In this document: one piece after another, positions 16,102 to 25,368 of the stretch
Position numbering within the stretch: the stretch's first letter is position 1
How the letters are laid out: each line of letters begins with the position of its first letter
Source: Sinomonas sp. ASV322
Lineage (GTDB): Bacteria; Actinomycetota; Actinomycetes; Actinomycetales; Micrococcaceae
Assembly: GCF_030908245.1 (NCBI RefSeq)
Contig: NZ_JAVFJJ010000005.1
Span: 209,590 to 273,589 of the forward strand
Direction of reading: 5' to 3'
DNA: 64,000 nt
Notes under the pieces: model-generated
The model's database searches: none
What the model was told of the DNA's origin: nothing
The model's input: only the letters and a program-made list of their open reading frames with translations
Made by a program: the position numbers and the translations under genes

Positions 16102-16461
16102 TCAGCCCGCGTCGTCGGTCCGCTCGACGCGGGCCACGACCTCGTCGAGCTCATCGACCGTGAAGCGCCCCTTGTCGGCGTGCTTCGTCCGGTACCCGGC
16201 CCGGCCAACCATGTGCGCGGACACGGGAACGGTCAGGAGCTGGAAGATCCATGCGACGACAAGCAGCGGCACGAGCGCCCACGAGCGCAGCTCGAGCCCC
16301 AGAGCCGTCAGCAGGAGCAGCGAACCGAGCACCTGCGGCTTCGTCGCGGCGTGCATGCGCGTGAGCAGGTCGGGGAAGCGGAGCAGCCCGATCGCGGCCC
16401 CGAGCGACATGAGCGCGCCGAGCACCATGAGCACGCCCGCCACCATGTCCACCAAACTCAT
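16102..16461 (-). CDS. mrpG: Mrp cation/proton antiporter subunit G
   Basis: Last subunit of the Mrp Na+(or K+)/H+ antiporter. 119 residues, three hydrophobic segments, with the family motif IGLLRFPDLLTRMHAATKPQ near residues 24-43. The hydrophilic tail (DELDEVVARVERTDDAG) is acidic. The ATG overlaps the mrpF stop by one base, as expected for obligate subunits. Confidence 0.92.
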   Translation of the reverse strand: MSLVDMVAGVLMVLGALMSLGAAIGLLRFPDLLTRMHAATKPQVLGSLLLLTALGLELRSWALVPLLVVAWIFQLLTVPVSAHMVGRAGYRTKHADKGRFTVDELDEVVARVERTDDAG

Positions 16462-16733
16462 CACGGCCGCCTCCGGTCCTGCACGAAGCGTGCGACGGTC
16501 ACGGATCCCACGAAGCCGATGAGCGTGATCGCGACGACGAGCGCGAGATTGTCCGTGTGCCGGTGCGCAGCCATGTCCACGATGAGTGCGGACGCGAGCA
16601 CCACGAGGAGGACGTCGGCCGCGAGCACCCGATCGAGCAGCGCGGGCCCCTTGATCATGCGGACCACGGCGCCGAGCGCGGCCAGCGCGAGAAGGACGCT
16701 GCACACTGCGAGGACTCCGTCCATGAACGTCAT
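16461..16733 (-). CDS. mrpF: Mrp cation/proton antiporter subunit F
   Basis: Small membrane subunit of 90 residues with three helices; contains GPALLDRVLAADVLLVV (about 29-45), typical of MnhF/MrpF. It overlaps mrpE upstream by 4 bp (ATGA) and mrpG downstream by 1 bp. Confidence 0.92.
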   Translation of the reverse strand: MTFMDGVLAVCSVLLALAALGAVVRMIKGPALLDRVLAADVLLVVLASALIVDMAAHRHTDNLALVVAITLIGFVGSVTVARFVQDRRRP

Positions 16734-17308
16734 CGCGCTCCCCCCGACTCGGCCTGCCGCAGCTGTTCCTCGTCCCGTACGAGGGCCAGCTCGTCCTTCG
16801 TTCCCATGATCCGGATGAGCTCGGCCTCGGTCGCCAGCACGGAGCGACGCACGCGCTCGGCGGCCGCGGCGTCCGGCACGTCGATGCCGTGGACGTAGAG
16901 CGTCGCGTTCGCGCGGTCGACCTCCACGATCAGGGAGCCCGGGATGAGCGAGATGACGTGGCCTGTCGCCGTCACCATGAGGTCCGCGTGGCTCCGCAGG
17001 GGGACGGCGACGACGGCGCTCGTCACCCGCGGCCCGGCGGTCACCGCGAGCCGCAGCAGGTTCGCGCTCGCGGCGACGAGCTGCCCCACGAACTTGAACG
17101 CAAAGCGAACGGCGTGGAAGACGTTGAAGCGCCCGCTCAGCTCGACGGGCGGGAGGGCCAGGAACCGGGTCACGAGGAGCGCAAGCACGAGCCCGAACAC
17201 GAGGTTGCCGGGGCTGAAGTCCCGCCACAGGGCGCCCCACACGATGACGAGCCACGCGAGGAGCGGGAGCTCCTTGCGCAACGACGTACGACGGCGAACG
17301 GGGCTCAC
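16730..17308 (-). CDS. mrpE: Mrp cation/proton antiporter subunit E
   Basis: 192-residue subunit with two N-terminal helices and a cytoplasmic domain. Family signs are SLIPGSLIVEVDRANATLYVHGID (about 118-141) and the N-terminal WGALWRDFSPGN. Overlaps mrpD by 4 bp and mrpF by 4 bp, so the four 3' subunits are translationally coupled. Confidence 0.92.
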   Translation of the reverse strand: MSPVRRRTSLRKELPLLAWLVIVWGALWRDFSPGNLVFGLVLALLVTRFLALPPVELSGRFNVFHAVRFAFKFVGQLVAASANLLRLAVTAGPRVTSAVVAVPLRSHADLMVTATGHVISLIPGSLIVEVDRANATLYVHGIDVPDAAAAERVRRSVLATEAELIRIMGTKDELALVRDEEQLRQAESGGAR

Positions 17309-18945
17309 GGCCGCACCGTCCCTTGGGGGCCGGGAGGCTGCGAGGCGGGCGACTGCGAGAAAGGCTGCGAGGCGGGCGACTGAGCGGCAGGCTGCTGCGC
17401 TCCGAGCAGCGCCGCACCCTGAGGCCCAAGAACAGCCGTGACGTACGGCGTACGATCGAGCATCTCCTTCGCGGCCTCCTGGCTGACTTGGAACAGCGGC
17501 CCGGCGAATACCGAGAGGGCGAGGCCGAGCCCCACGAGTCCGGCCGTCGCGCCCACCATCGCGCGGGGCATCGAGCTAGCCCGCGCGGGGGCGAGGAGCG
17601 CTGGGTCGGGGTTCTCGGCGTCGTCCGTCGACCGCCAGAACGCGCGCCCCCACACACGGGCCATCGCGAGGAGCGTCAGGAGGCTCACCACGACTCCGGC
17701 GACGACGACGGCGAGCGCCATGGGCGTGCCGAGCGCGACGCCGGCCTGCACGAGGCCGAGCTTGCCGAGGAAGCCCGAGAGAGGCGGGATGCCTGCGAGG
17801 TTCATCGCCGGGATGAAGTAGAGGAGCGCAAGGAGGGGCGAAAGCTTTGCAAGGCCGCCGAGGCGATCGATCGACGCCGATCCGGCCCGCCGCTCGATGA
17901 GTCCCGCAACGAGGAAGAGCGAGGTCTGCACCGTGATGTGGTGCATGACGTAGAAGACCGTCGCCGCAAGCCCGATCACCGAGCTCATCGCGAGCCCGAA
18001 CACCATGTATCCGATGTGACTGACCAAGGTGAACGACAGGAGTCGCTTGAGGTCGGTCTGGGCGAGCGCGCCGAGGATCCCGACTACCATCGTCAGGAGC
18101 GCGACGACCATGAGCGGGACGTTGAGCAGTTCGCCCGGGAAGAGAAGCGTCTCGGTGCGGACGAACGCGTACACGCCCACCTTCGTGAGGAGCCCCGCGA
18201 ACACCGCCGTCACGGGGGCCGGCGCGGTCGGGTACGAGTCCGGGAGCCAGAACGAGAGCGGGAACACCGCGGCCTTGATGCCGAAGCCGATGAGCAGCAT
18301 GACGTGCAGGAGCACCTGGGTGTCGGGGGCGAGCTGGCCGAGTTTCACAGCGAGGTCGGCCATGTTCACGGTGCCCGTCGCGGCGTAGACCATCGCGATT
18401 GCCACAAGGAAAAGCAGCGAGGAGACCACGCTCACGACGACGTACGTCACCCCCGCACGGATCCTCGCCGTCGTGCCGCCGAGCGTGAGGAGGACGTAGC
18501 TCGCGGTGAGCAGCATCTCGAAGCCGACGTACAGGTTGAAGAGGTCACCCGCGAGGAACGCGTCCGAGACGCCCGCGACGAGGATGAGGAAGCTCGGGTG
18601 GAACACCGAGATCGGCCCGTCCTTGTCCCCGTCCGCGATGCCCTGTGCCGCCGCGTACACGAGGACCGCGAGGCTCACGGCGCTCGAGACCACGAGCATG
18701 AGCGACGAGAACTGGTCGACGACGAGCGTGATCCCCCAGGGCGGCATCCACCCGCCGATCGGCACGGCCACCGTCCCGCCGCCCCACACCGAGGCGAGCA
18801 GCGCTGACTCGAGCGCGAGGGTCAGCGCGAGCACGCCCACGCTCACGATGCGCTGGGCGCGCTCCTGCCGCAGGAGCAAGAACGTCACCGCTGCGCCGAG
18901 GATCGGGAGGACGACGGCCAAGGGTGCCAGGCTGGCCAAGCTCAT
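17305..18945 (-). CDS. mrpD: Mrp cation/proton antiporter subunit D
   Basis: Complex-I-like (NuoM/NuoN related) proton-pumping subunit, 546 residues and about 14 helices. Contains FEMLLTASYVLLTL near residue 130 and FPLSFWLPDSYPTAPAPVTA with the conserved lysine-containing helices around 220-260. I start it at the ATG at 18945, which overlaps the mrpC stop; a longer reading adds an Arg/Gly-rich non-homologous segment. The C-terminus is a Gln/Pro/Ser-rich tail with an SPASQPFSQSPASQP repeat. Confidence 0.92.
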   Translation of the reverse strand: MSLASLAPLAVVLPILGAAVTFLLLRQERAQRIVSVGVLALTLALESALLASVWGGGTVAVPIGGWMPPWGITLVVDQFSSLMLVVSSAVSLAVLVYAAAQGIADGDKDGPISVFHPSFLILVAGVSDAFLAGDLFNLYVGFEMLLTASYVLLTLGGTTARIRAGVTYVVVSVVSSLLFLVAIAMVYAATGTVNMADLAVKLGQLAPDTQVLLHVMLLIGFGIKAAVFPLSFWLPDSYPTAPAPVTAVFAGLLTKVGVYAFVRTETLLFPGELLNVPLMVVALLTMVVGILGALAQTDLKRLLSFTLVSHIGYMVFGLAMSSVIGLAATVFYVMHHITVQTSLFLVAGLIERRAGSASIDRLGGLAKLSPLLALLYFIPAMNLAGIPPLSGFLGKLGLVQAGVALGTPMALAVVVAGVVVSLLTLLAMARVWGRAFWRSTDDAENPDPALLAPARASSMPRAMVGATAGLVGLGLALSVFAGPLFQVSQEAAKEMLDRTPYVTAVLGPQGAALLGAQQPAAQSPASQPFSQSPASQPPGPQGTVRP

Positions 18946-19463
18946 TCGGGGTCCCCTTCCTCTGCCGTCTCGTCCGCATCGCGCGCGTATGCCTTCTCCC
19001 GCGGACCCGAGTGCAGCGCCTCCCAGTCCGCCGCAGCGGCCTCCTCGACGCTCGGGAACTCGCTCAGATCGGCAGGCACGTCGGCGTCGTCCTCCGCGAC
19101 CCACCCGGACTGGGCCGCGACGCGGCGGTCCTCGAGGTCATCGGCGACCTCGTCGGCGCGGCCGAGCTGCCATGTGCGGTAGATGAGGGCGAGCATGAAC
19201 GCGGTCACGGCGAAGCTGATGACGATCGACGTGAGCACGAACGCCTGCGGGAGCGGATCGCTGTACGCGCCGGCGTCCGTGCCCTTTGCGAAGAAGGGTG
19301 CGAGGCCCGAATAGCCGCCGGTCGTGAGCAGGAGGAGGTTCGCCCCGTTCGTGAGCATGAGCAGCCCGAGGAGCACGCGCGTGAGGCTCCGCTCAAGGAG
19401 CAGGTAGATCCCGCACGCGAACAGCACGCCGGAGATGATGAGGAGAGTCGCGTTGGGGCTCAT
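18942..19463 (-). CDS. mrpC: Mrp cation/proton antiporter subunit C
   Basis: NuoK-like subunit with three helices (about residues 5-25, 30-50, 75-97). 173 residues is longer than the usual 110-130 because of a C-terminal acidic cytoplasmic tail (about 100-173, many Asp/Glu). The second helix carries LGLLMLTNGANLLLL. Overlaps mrpA by 4 bp and mrpD by 4 bp. Confidence 0.92.
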   Translation of the reverse strand: MSPNATLLIISGVLFACGIYLLLERSLTRVLLGLLMLTNGANLLLLTTGGYSGLAPFFAKGTDAGAYSDPLPQAFVLTSIVISFAVTAFMLALIYRTWQLGRADEVADDLEDRRVAAQSGWVAEDDADVPADLSEFPSVEEAAAADWEALHSGPREKAYARDADETAEEGDPE

Positions 19464-22459
19464 GCGCGCTCCCTTTCCCGGGGCCGCGCACGCATCGCCT
19501 CGGTCTGGGCGCCTTCCTCGATCTGCTCGTCGATCCGCGAGCCGAGGCTGCGCAGTACGTCGATGACGAGCGCGACGACGATGAGGTAGACGCCGACGTC
19601 GAAAATCGTCGAGGTCACGAACTTGACGTCTCCGAAGACAGGCAGCCAGAGCGTGATGATCGCGCTCTCGAACACCCGGCCGCCCGAAAGGAGCGGGACC
19701 GCGGCCGCGAGCGCGGCCGTCGCGAGGCCGGCCCCGAGGAGCCGGCCCGGGTTGATCGGGGCCGCCTCATAGAGCTCGAATCGCCCGCCCGCGAGGTAGC
19801 GGATCGTGAGCGCAAGGCCGGCCACAAGCCCGCCCGCGAATCCCCCGCCGGGCGCGTTGTGCCCCGCGAGGAGGAGGTAGATCGAGAACAGGACCATGCT
19901 GTGGAAGACGAGCCGGGTGATGACCTCGAAGATGATCGAGCGGCGCTCGGGGGCGAGCGTCCGGCCCGCGACGAGCCACGGGTCCCGCTCGACGCTCGCG
20001 AACGTGCGGGCGACGGCGAGCTCAGCGCCGCCGCGCGTCGAGGGGTCGACGCCGCGCACGCGCCCGACGCTGCCTGTCTCGACGTCGCGCGTCGGCCCGA
20101 GCCCGCGGCCACGGTGCCTGATGAAGATGAGGCTCGCGATCCCCGTGGCTGCGAGGACGAGCACGGAGATCTCGCCGAACGTGTCCCACGCACGGAGGTC
20201 CACGAGCGCGACGTTGACGATGTTCGCCCCTCCGCCCTGCGTGTAGGCGAGCTCGGGGAAGCGGAGCGAGATGGGCTCGGCCGTGCGGGCGCCCATCGCG
20301 AACATGCCCGCGAACACGACGACGGCGCCGAACAGGACAGCGATGATCACCCGCACGACCCGATACGCGCCGCCTGTACGGTCGCGGAGCTGGGCGGGGA
20401 GTCGGCGCATGCCGAGCACGAAAGCGACGAGCACGATCGTCTCGACGAGGAGCTGGGTCATCGCGAGATCCGGGGCGCCCTGGAGCGCGAAGATGAGCGC
20501 GATCCCGTAACCCGTGACCGAGACCATGAGGACGGCGAGGAAGCGCTTGTTCGCGCGGACGGCGGCGAGCGCCCCAATCACGATTCCCACGCCGATGACG
20601 GCTTGCAGCGGCGAACCCGGGTCCACGAAGAACGTCCCCCCGGGAATCGAGGGGCGCGTCACGAGCATGACGACGAGCGGCACCGCTGTCGCGACGGAGA
20701 GGATGACCGCGAGGTAGAAGAAGAGCGAGCCTCGCTGTGTCCGCCCGGTCACCCAGATGGCGAGATCGTCGATGGCGCCGACCGTCGCGCGATAGACCCG
20801 CTCGGCGTCGGGGAGCCCCGAAACCGCGACCTGGAGCCGATAGACGATGCCGCGCGCCCAGAAGAGGATGCCGCCGATCGCCCAGGCGGTCGCCGAGAGC
20901 GCGAACGGGAGGTCGAACCCGTGCCACGCGGCGAGATGCTCCGAGACCTGCCCTGCGGTGTCGGCGTGCGGGGACGCCCACGCCTCGACGGGCGCGGGCC
21001 ACAGCCCGTACACGAGCCCGAGGGCGGCCAGGACCGCGGGCGGGGCGACGAAGAGGGGCGTGATGGGCTTGAAAGGCGTATCCGGGAGGCCAGGCTTGCG
21101 CGCGAACGCGCCCCACACGAAGCGCGCGCTGTACGCGACGGTGAGCGCGGAACCGAGCACGAAGCCGGCGAGGACGACGGCGGCCCACACCCCCGCGAGG
21201 ACGTCGCCCCGCGCGCCGCCCGCCCCGGCCGCATTGCCCGCCCCGGCGAACGCCGCGAACACGGTCTCCTTCGCGACGAATCCGCCCAGGAGCGGGAGCC
21301 CGGCCATGGACGCGGCCGCGAGGATCGCGACGACGCCCAGCGCGCGCGACTGCCGGAACAGGCCCGAGAGGCGGCGGACGTCGCGCGTCCCTGTCTGGTG
21401 GTCCACAATCCCGACGACGAGGAAGAGCGTCGCCTTGAAGAGCGCGTGGGCCACGACGAGCGCGAGTCCCGCGAGCGCCGCATCCGGCGTGCCGAGGCCG
21501 ACGACGGCGACCATGAACCCGAGCTGGCTCACGGTTCCGTAGGCGAGGAGGAGCTTGATGTCCGTCTGCCGCAGCGCCCGGTATCCGCCGACGAGGAGCG
21601 TCGCAACGCCGAAGCCCAAGACCACCGGGCGCCAGTACGGCGTGTCTGCGAAGCCGGGCGCGAGGCGCGCGACGAGGTAGACCCCCGCCTTGACCATCGC
21701 GGCGGCGTGCAGATACGCCGAGACGGGCGCCGGGGCCGCCATGGCGCCCGGGAGCCAGAAGTGGAACGGGACGAGGGCCGACTTGCTGAGGGCCCCCACG
21801 AGGACCAGGAGCGCGCCGACGGCTACGGCACCCGAGGTGGAGGTCGCCGCAGGCGAAGAACTCAGCAATTCGCCCGCCCGCGCGAGGATCGCCGAGATCC
21901 GGTAGGTGCCGGCCGCGTTGCCGATGAGCACGAGGCCCACGAACATCGCGAGGCCGCCCGCAGTCGTCACGATGAGCGCCTGGATCGCGGAGCGGCGCGC
22001 CGCGAGGCGGGTCCGCGCGAAGCCGATCAGGAGGAAGGAGAGGACGCTCGTGAGCTCCCAGAAGACGAATAGCGCGATGAGGTCGTCGGCGACGACGAGG
22101 CCGAGCATTGCGCCCGCGAACGCGAGGAGCTGCCCGCCGAAGCCGCCCAGCCCGTCGTCGTCCTCCTTGAAGTAGCGCGCGCAATAGGCGAGGACCAGTG
22201 CGCCGATGCCCAGAATCAGGACGCCCATGACCCATGCGAGCGGGTCGAGTCGGAACGCGAAGTCGAGCCGCAGGGCGGGGATATAGGAGTAGGTCTCCTC
22301 GAGCCCCCCGGTGTACGCGGCGTCGTGCTGGAGCGCGAGCCACGCGAGCGAGAGCGCGGGCACCGCCGCGAGAAGGAGGAACGACGCGCGGCCCCAGCGC
22401 CGGAAGATCCAGGGCGCACCAGCCGCCACTGCGAAGTGCAGGGCGAGAACTGGTACCAC
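19460..22459 (-). CDS. mrpA: Mrp cation/proton antiporter subunit A with fused subunit B
   Basis: Large subunit of 999 residues. Residues about 1-770 are NuoL-like MrpA (VFWELTSVLSFLLIGF near 130, KSALVPFHFWLPGAMAAPAPVSAYLHAA near 225-255). The C-terminal part (about 850-960, RLVFHSMVLFSIYLLLAGHNAPGGGFAGGL) is MrpB, so no separate mrpB is present. GTG start with GGAGG 8 bp upstream. First gene of the operon A-C-D-E-F-G, used for Na+ or alkali tolerance. Confidence 0.93.
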   Translation of the reverse strand: MVPVLALHFAVAAGAPWIFRRWGRASFLLLAAVPALSLAWLALQHDAAYTGGLEETYSYIPALRLDFAFRLDPLAWVMGVLILGIGALVLAYCARYFKEDDDGLGGFGGQLLAFAGAMLGLVVADDLIALFVFWELTSVLSFLLIGFARTRLAARRSAIQALIVTTAGGLAMFVGLVLIGNAAGTYRISAILARAGELLSSSPAATSTSGAVAVGALLVLVGALSKSALVPFHFWLPGAMAAPAPVSAYLHAAAMVKAGVYLVARLAPGFADTPYWRPVVLGFGVATLLVGGYRALRQTDIKLLLAYGTVSQLGFMVAVVGLGTPDAALAGLALVVAHALFKATLFLVVGIVDHQTGTRDVRRLSGLFRQSRALGVVAILAAASMAGLPLLGGFVAKETVFAAFAGAGNAAGAGGARGDVLAGVWAAVVLAGFVLGSALTVAYSARFVWGAFARKPGLPDTPFKPITPLFVAPPAVLAALGLVYGLWPAPVEAWASPHADTAGQVSEHLAAWHGFDLPFALSATAWAIGGILFWARGIVYRLQVAVSGLPDAERVYRATVGAIDDLAIWVTGRTQRGSLFFYLAVILSVATAVPLVVMLVTRPSIPGGTFFVDPGSPLQAVIGVGIVIGALAAVRANKRFLAVLMVSVTGYGIALIFALQGAPDLAMTQLLVETIVLVAFVLGMRRLPAQLRDRTGGAYRVVRVIIAVLFGAVVVFAGMFAMGARTAEPISLRFPELAYTQGGGANIVNVALVDLRAWDTFGEISVLVLAATGIASLIFIRHRGRGLGPTRDVETGSVGRVRGVDPSTRGGAELAVARTFASVERDPWLVAGRTLAPERRSIIFEVITRLVFHSMVLFSIYLLLAGHNAPGGGFAGGLVAGLALTIRYLAGGRFELYEAAPINPGRLLGAGLATAALAAAVPLLSGGRVFESAIITLWLPVFGDVKFVTSTIFDVGVYLIVVALVIDVLRSLGSRIDEQIEEGAQTEAMRARPRERERA

Positions 22460-22590
22460 GGGGTGCCTCCGCTATGTCAGGTGTAGGAATCGCAGAAAGT
22501 TGGGGTCGGCGGATGTCAGTTGGGTTCACAGAAAGAGGTGACGCCGGTGCGAGCGTCCCCGCCAGCTTATCAAGCGCTAGCATGCGAGCT

Positions 22591-23976
22591 ATGACGACTG
22601 CCACGCCGCAGCCATCGGAGCTCGAGCTCCACACCGCCCCGGTCAAGAAGGGCCAAGTGCTCGCATGGGCCACTTGGGACTGGGGAACAGCCGCCTTCAA
22701 CGCCGTCATGACGACGTTCGTCTTCACGGTGTACCTGACATCCTCGGCCTTCGGCGGTGCCGATTATGCGTCGTCGGTGCTCGGCGCGGCGCTCGGCATC
22801 GCGGGACTGCTCATCGCCGTCTTCGCGCCCGTCTCGGGGCAGCGCTCGGACGCAGGCGGCCGCCGCAAGCTCTGGCTCGGGATCCACACGGGCGCCGTCG
22901 CGCTCCTCACGGGCCTGTGCTTCTTCGCGTACCCCCGGCCCGAGCTCCTCTGGTACGGGGCGAGCCTCATCGCCGCGGGCCACGTGTTCTCCGAGCTCGC
23001 GTTCGTCAACTACAACGCGATGCTCGAACAGATCGCGACGCCCAAGACGATCGGCCGGATCTCCGGCTTCGGCTGGTCCGCGGCGTATTTCGGCGGCATC
23101 GTCGCGCTCCTGCTCGTCCTCGCGCTCTTCGTCCAGCCGGCGTTCCATTGGTTCGGGGCGTCGACCGTGGAGAGCCTCAACATCCGCCTCGTGGCCGTGT
23201 TCTCGATGCTGTGGATCATCGTGTTCTCCCTTCCCGTCCTGTTCGCGGTGCCCGAAGTACGACGGCGACCGGCGGCGCGGCTGGGCATCCTCGCCTCCTA
23301 CGGGCTCCTGTTCCGGCGGATCGGGGCCATGTGGCGCACGAGCCCCCACACGCTCTACTTCCTCGTGGCCAGCGCCGTGTTCCGAGACGGCCTCGCCGCC
23401 GTGTTCACGTTCGGGGGCGTCATCGCTGCCGGCACGTTCGGGTTCTCCCTCAGCCAGGTGATCTTCTTCGCGATCTTCGGCAACATCGTCGCGGCCGCCG
23501 GCGCTATCGCGGGCGGCTTCCTCGACGACCGCTTAGGCCCCAAACGTGTCATCGTCGGCTCCCTCGTGGGGCTCATCGTCGCGAGCGGCGCGATCCTCGT
23601 GCTCGGGAACGCGAGCCATCCGATCGGGGGCTTCACGTGGACGGGGAGCCTGACGTTCTGGGTGTTCGGCCTCTTCCTGACGCTGTTCGTCGGTCCCGCG
23701 CAGGCCTCCGCGCGGGCCTACCTCGCGCGGCTCGCGCCGGACGGCGAATCCGGCGAGCTCTTCGGCCTCTACGCGACGACCGGCCGCGCTGTGAGCTTCC
23801 TCGCGCCGTCGCTCTTCAGCCTGAGCATCGCGATCGCGACTCCGTTCGTCGCGGAGGGCCAGGCGCAGCGTTGGGGCATCCTGGGGATCATGCTCGTCCT
23901 CTTCGCGGGGCTTGTCGTGCTGCTCCCGGTGCGGCCGCCGTCGAAGGTCGCGACCGCCGTCGTCCCCGAGCGGTGA
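22591..23976 (+). CDS. MFS transporter, UMF1/Atg22-like
   Basis: 461-residue membrane protein with about 12 helices. The N-terminal WATWDWGTAAFNAVMTTFVFTVYL and the loop APVSGQRSDAGGRRKLWL (motif A position) fit the UMF1 family, whose eukaryotic members are vacuolar effluxers; bacterial substrates are unknown. ATG at 22591 follows TAGCATGCGAGCT with no clear ribosome site, so a leaderless mRNA or the ATG at 22582 is possible. It is divergent from the mrp operon with a 131-bp gap. Confidence 0.8.
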   Translation: MTTATPQPSELELHTAPVKKGQVLAWATWDWGTAAFNAVMTTFVFTVYLTSSAFGGADYASSVLGAALGIAGLLIAVFAPVSGQRSDAGGRRKLWLGIHTGAVALLTGLCFFAYPRPELLWYGASLIAAGHVFSELAFVNYNAMLEQIATPKTIGRISGFGWSAAYFGGIVALLLVLALFVQPAFHWFGASTVESLNIRLVAVFSMLWIIVFSLPVLFAVPEVRRRPAARLGILASYGLLFRRIGAMWRTSPHTLYFLVASAVFRDGLAAVFTFGGVIAAGTFGFSLSQVIFFAIFGNIVAAAGAIAGGFLDDRLGPKRVIVGSLVGLIVASGAILVLGNASHPIGGFTWTGSLTFWVFGLFLTLFVGPAQASARAYLARLAPDGESGELFGLYATTGRAVSFLAPSLFSLSIAIATPFVAEGQAQRWGILGIMLVLFAGLVVLLPVRPPSKVATAVVPER

Positions 23977-23998
23977 GCGGTGCGGCCGTCGCCTCGCG

Positions 23999-25204
23999 CT
24001 AGCCTGCGGCGGGATAGTCGGGCAGGACGACCGATTCGTGGACTCGCACGCCCCTGAGGCCCAGCGCAGTGAACGCCCTCGCGAGCGGCGGCGGCATCCG
24101 ACTGACCAGCCGCACCCCGGTGACAACTGCCCACACCTGAAGCCCGGTGGCTGGGACCACCGTCCGCGCCGCCCGGAGGGCGAACGCCCGACTCGCCCGA
24201 ACGTATTCGCCGATCGCCCGCTCATAGGCCGCGAAGGCGCGCACATGATCGCCGTCGGCCCGCGCAAGTTCCTCGGCCAGGGTGTAAGCACTCACGACCG
24301 CGAGGCTCGTGCTGCCGCCCACCACCGGGCCTGGGCAGAACCCGGCGTCGCCGACGAGCGTGACTCTGCCACGTGACCAGGTATCCATCGTCAACTGGGT
24401 GATCGAGTCGAAGTAGAAGGCCGGCGTGGTGTCCAGCTCGCCGAGCCAAGCGTCCGCCTCGGGGGCCAGGCCGGCGAGCGCAGCCCGTAGCAGTTCCTTC
24501 TGTCTCCCGGTATCCCGGTGGTCGTATTCGAGCGGCATGTTCGCGCGAAACAGGAACAGCGCTCGTGCGTCGGCGAGATGCTGTGCGCTGTACAGCGCGG
24601 CCGTGCGGCCCGCTCCCGCGTGGACGAGCATGCGGCGGTCGACGCTGAGGGCTTTCGGCAGCGAGGCAACAGCCAGGTACGCGCCCAAGAACCTCGAGTA
24701 ATCGGATTCTTCGCCGAAGACCAGCCGGCGCACGTTCGAGTGCAGCCCATCGGCCCCCACGACGACATCGAACCGGCGAGGCTCGCCGTGCTCAAAGGAA
24801 ACGTCGCCGTCAGAGGAAATGGACGTGATCGAGTCGCCGAAGACGTATTCGACGTCGCCGGCGGTCGCGGCGTAGAGCGTCTCGCTTAGGTCGTCCCGCA
24901 TGATCTCGACGTGCCGGTCTGAAACCGCCGGCAAGGCTTTCGTGAGATCGATGTGGACCGCCCGCGCGGCCCCCTCGCGCGTGAGCATCACGTAATCCGT
25001 ACCCGTGGCGAGGGCCTCGACCTGCTTGGCGACGCCCATCCGATCCATGATGTCCATCGCAGGCCGGAACAAGTCGACGGCGTGGCCTCCCGCTCTGCGG
25101 AACACCGACGCGCGCTCGACCACCGTGACGGCATGTCCCCGCCGCGCCAGCCAATAGGCCACCACCGGGCCAGCCACGCTCGCACCCGACACCAAAACCC
25201 GCAT
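23999..25204 (-). CDS. FAD-dependent monooxygenase (PHBH/TetX fold)
   Basis: 401-residue flavin hydroxylase. The N-terminal Rossmann motif is VSGASVAGPVVAYWLARRG with FAD-ribose Glu at about 32 (VVERA). The mid-protein DG motif is VVGADGLHSNVRR (about 150) and the second FAD motif is VTLVGDAGFCPGPVVGGST (about 290), equivalent to GDAAH. Substrates are usually aromatics or antibiotics; none can be named here. A C-terminal hydrophobic patch (about 350-385) is present. Convergent with the UMF1 gene, 22 bp apart. Confidence 0.85.
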   Translation of the reverse strand: MRVLVSGASVAGPVVAYWLARRGHAVTVVERASVFRRAGGHAVDLFRPAMDIMDRMGVAKQVEALATGTDYVMLTREGAARAVHIDLTKALPAVSDRHVEIMRDDLSETLYAATAGDVEYVFGDSITSISSDGDVSFEHGEPRRFDVVVGADGLHSNVRRLVFGEESDYSRFLGAYLAVASLPKALSVDRRMLVHAGAGRTAALYSAQHLADARALFLFRANMPLEYDHRDTGRQKELLRAALAGLAPEADAWLGELDTTPAFYFDSITQLTMDTWSRGRVTLVGDAGFCPGPVVGGSTSLAVVSAYTLAEELARADGDHVRAFAAYERAIGEYVRASRAFALRAARTVVPATGLQVWAVVTGVRLVSRMPPPLARAFTALGLRGVRVHESVVLPDYPAAG

Positions 25205-25368
25205 GCCAACACCCCGGTTCAGGAGACCAATTCAGCATATTTCCGCACATGCCGCCTGAGTCAACGGATTGCCGCCTCCCAAGAGCGAGAAGGAGGGCTC
25301 CGGATCTGGTGCACGGATCACGTCGGCATCATGATGGCCGAATGTGGCTGTTTGGGACGACCATTCGC

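Noticed and set aside
19859..22072. 737-residue open frame on the plus strand
   Set aside because: Antisense shadow of mrpA, rich in Arg/Asp/Glu/His with no domain.
23999..25204. Tetracycline-inactivating TetX
   Set aside because: Shares only the general FAD hydroxylase fold; no evidence for tetracycline specificity.
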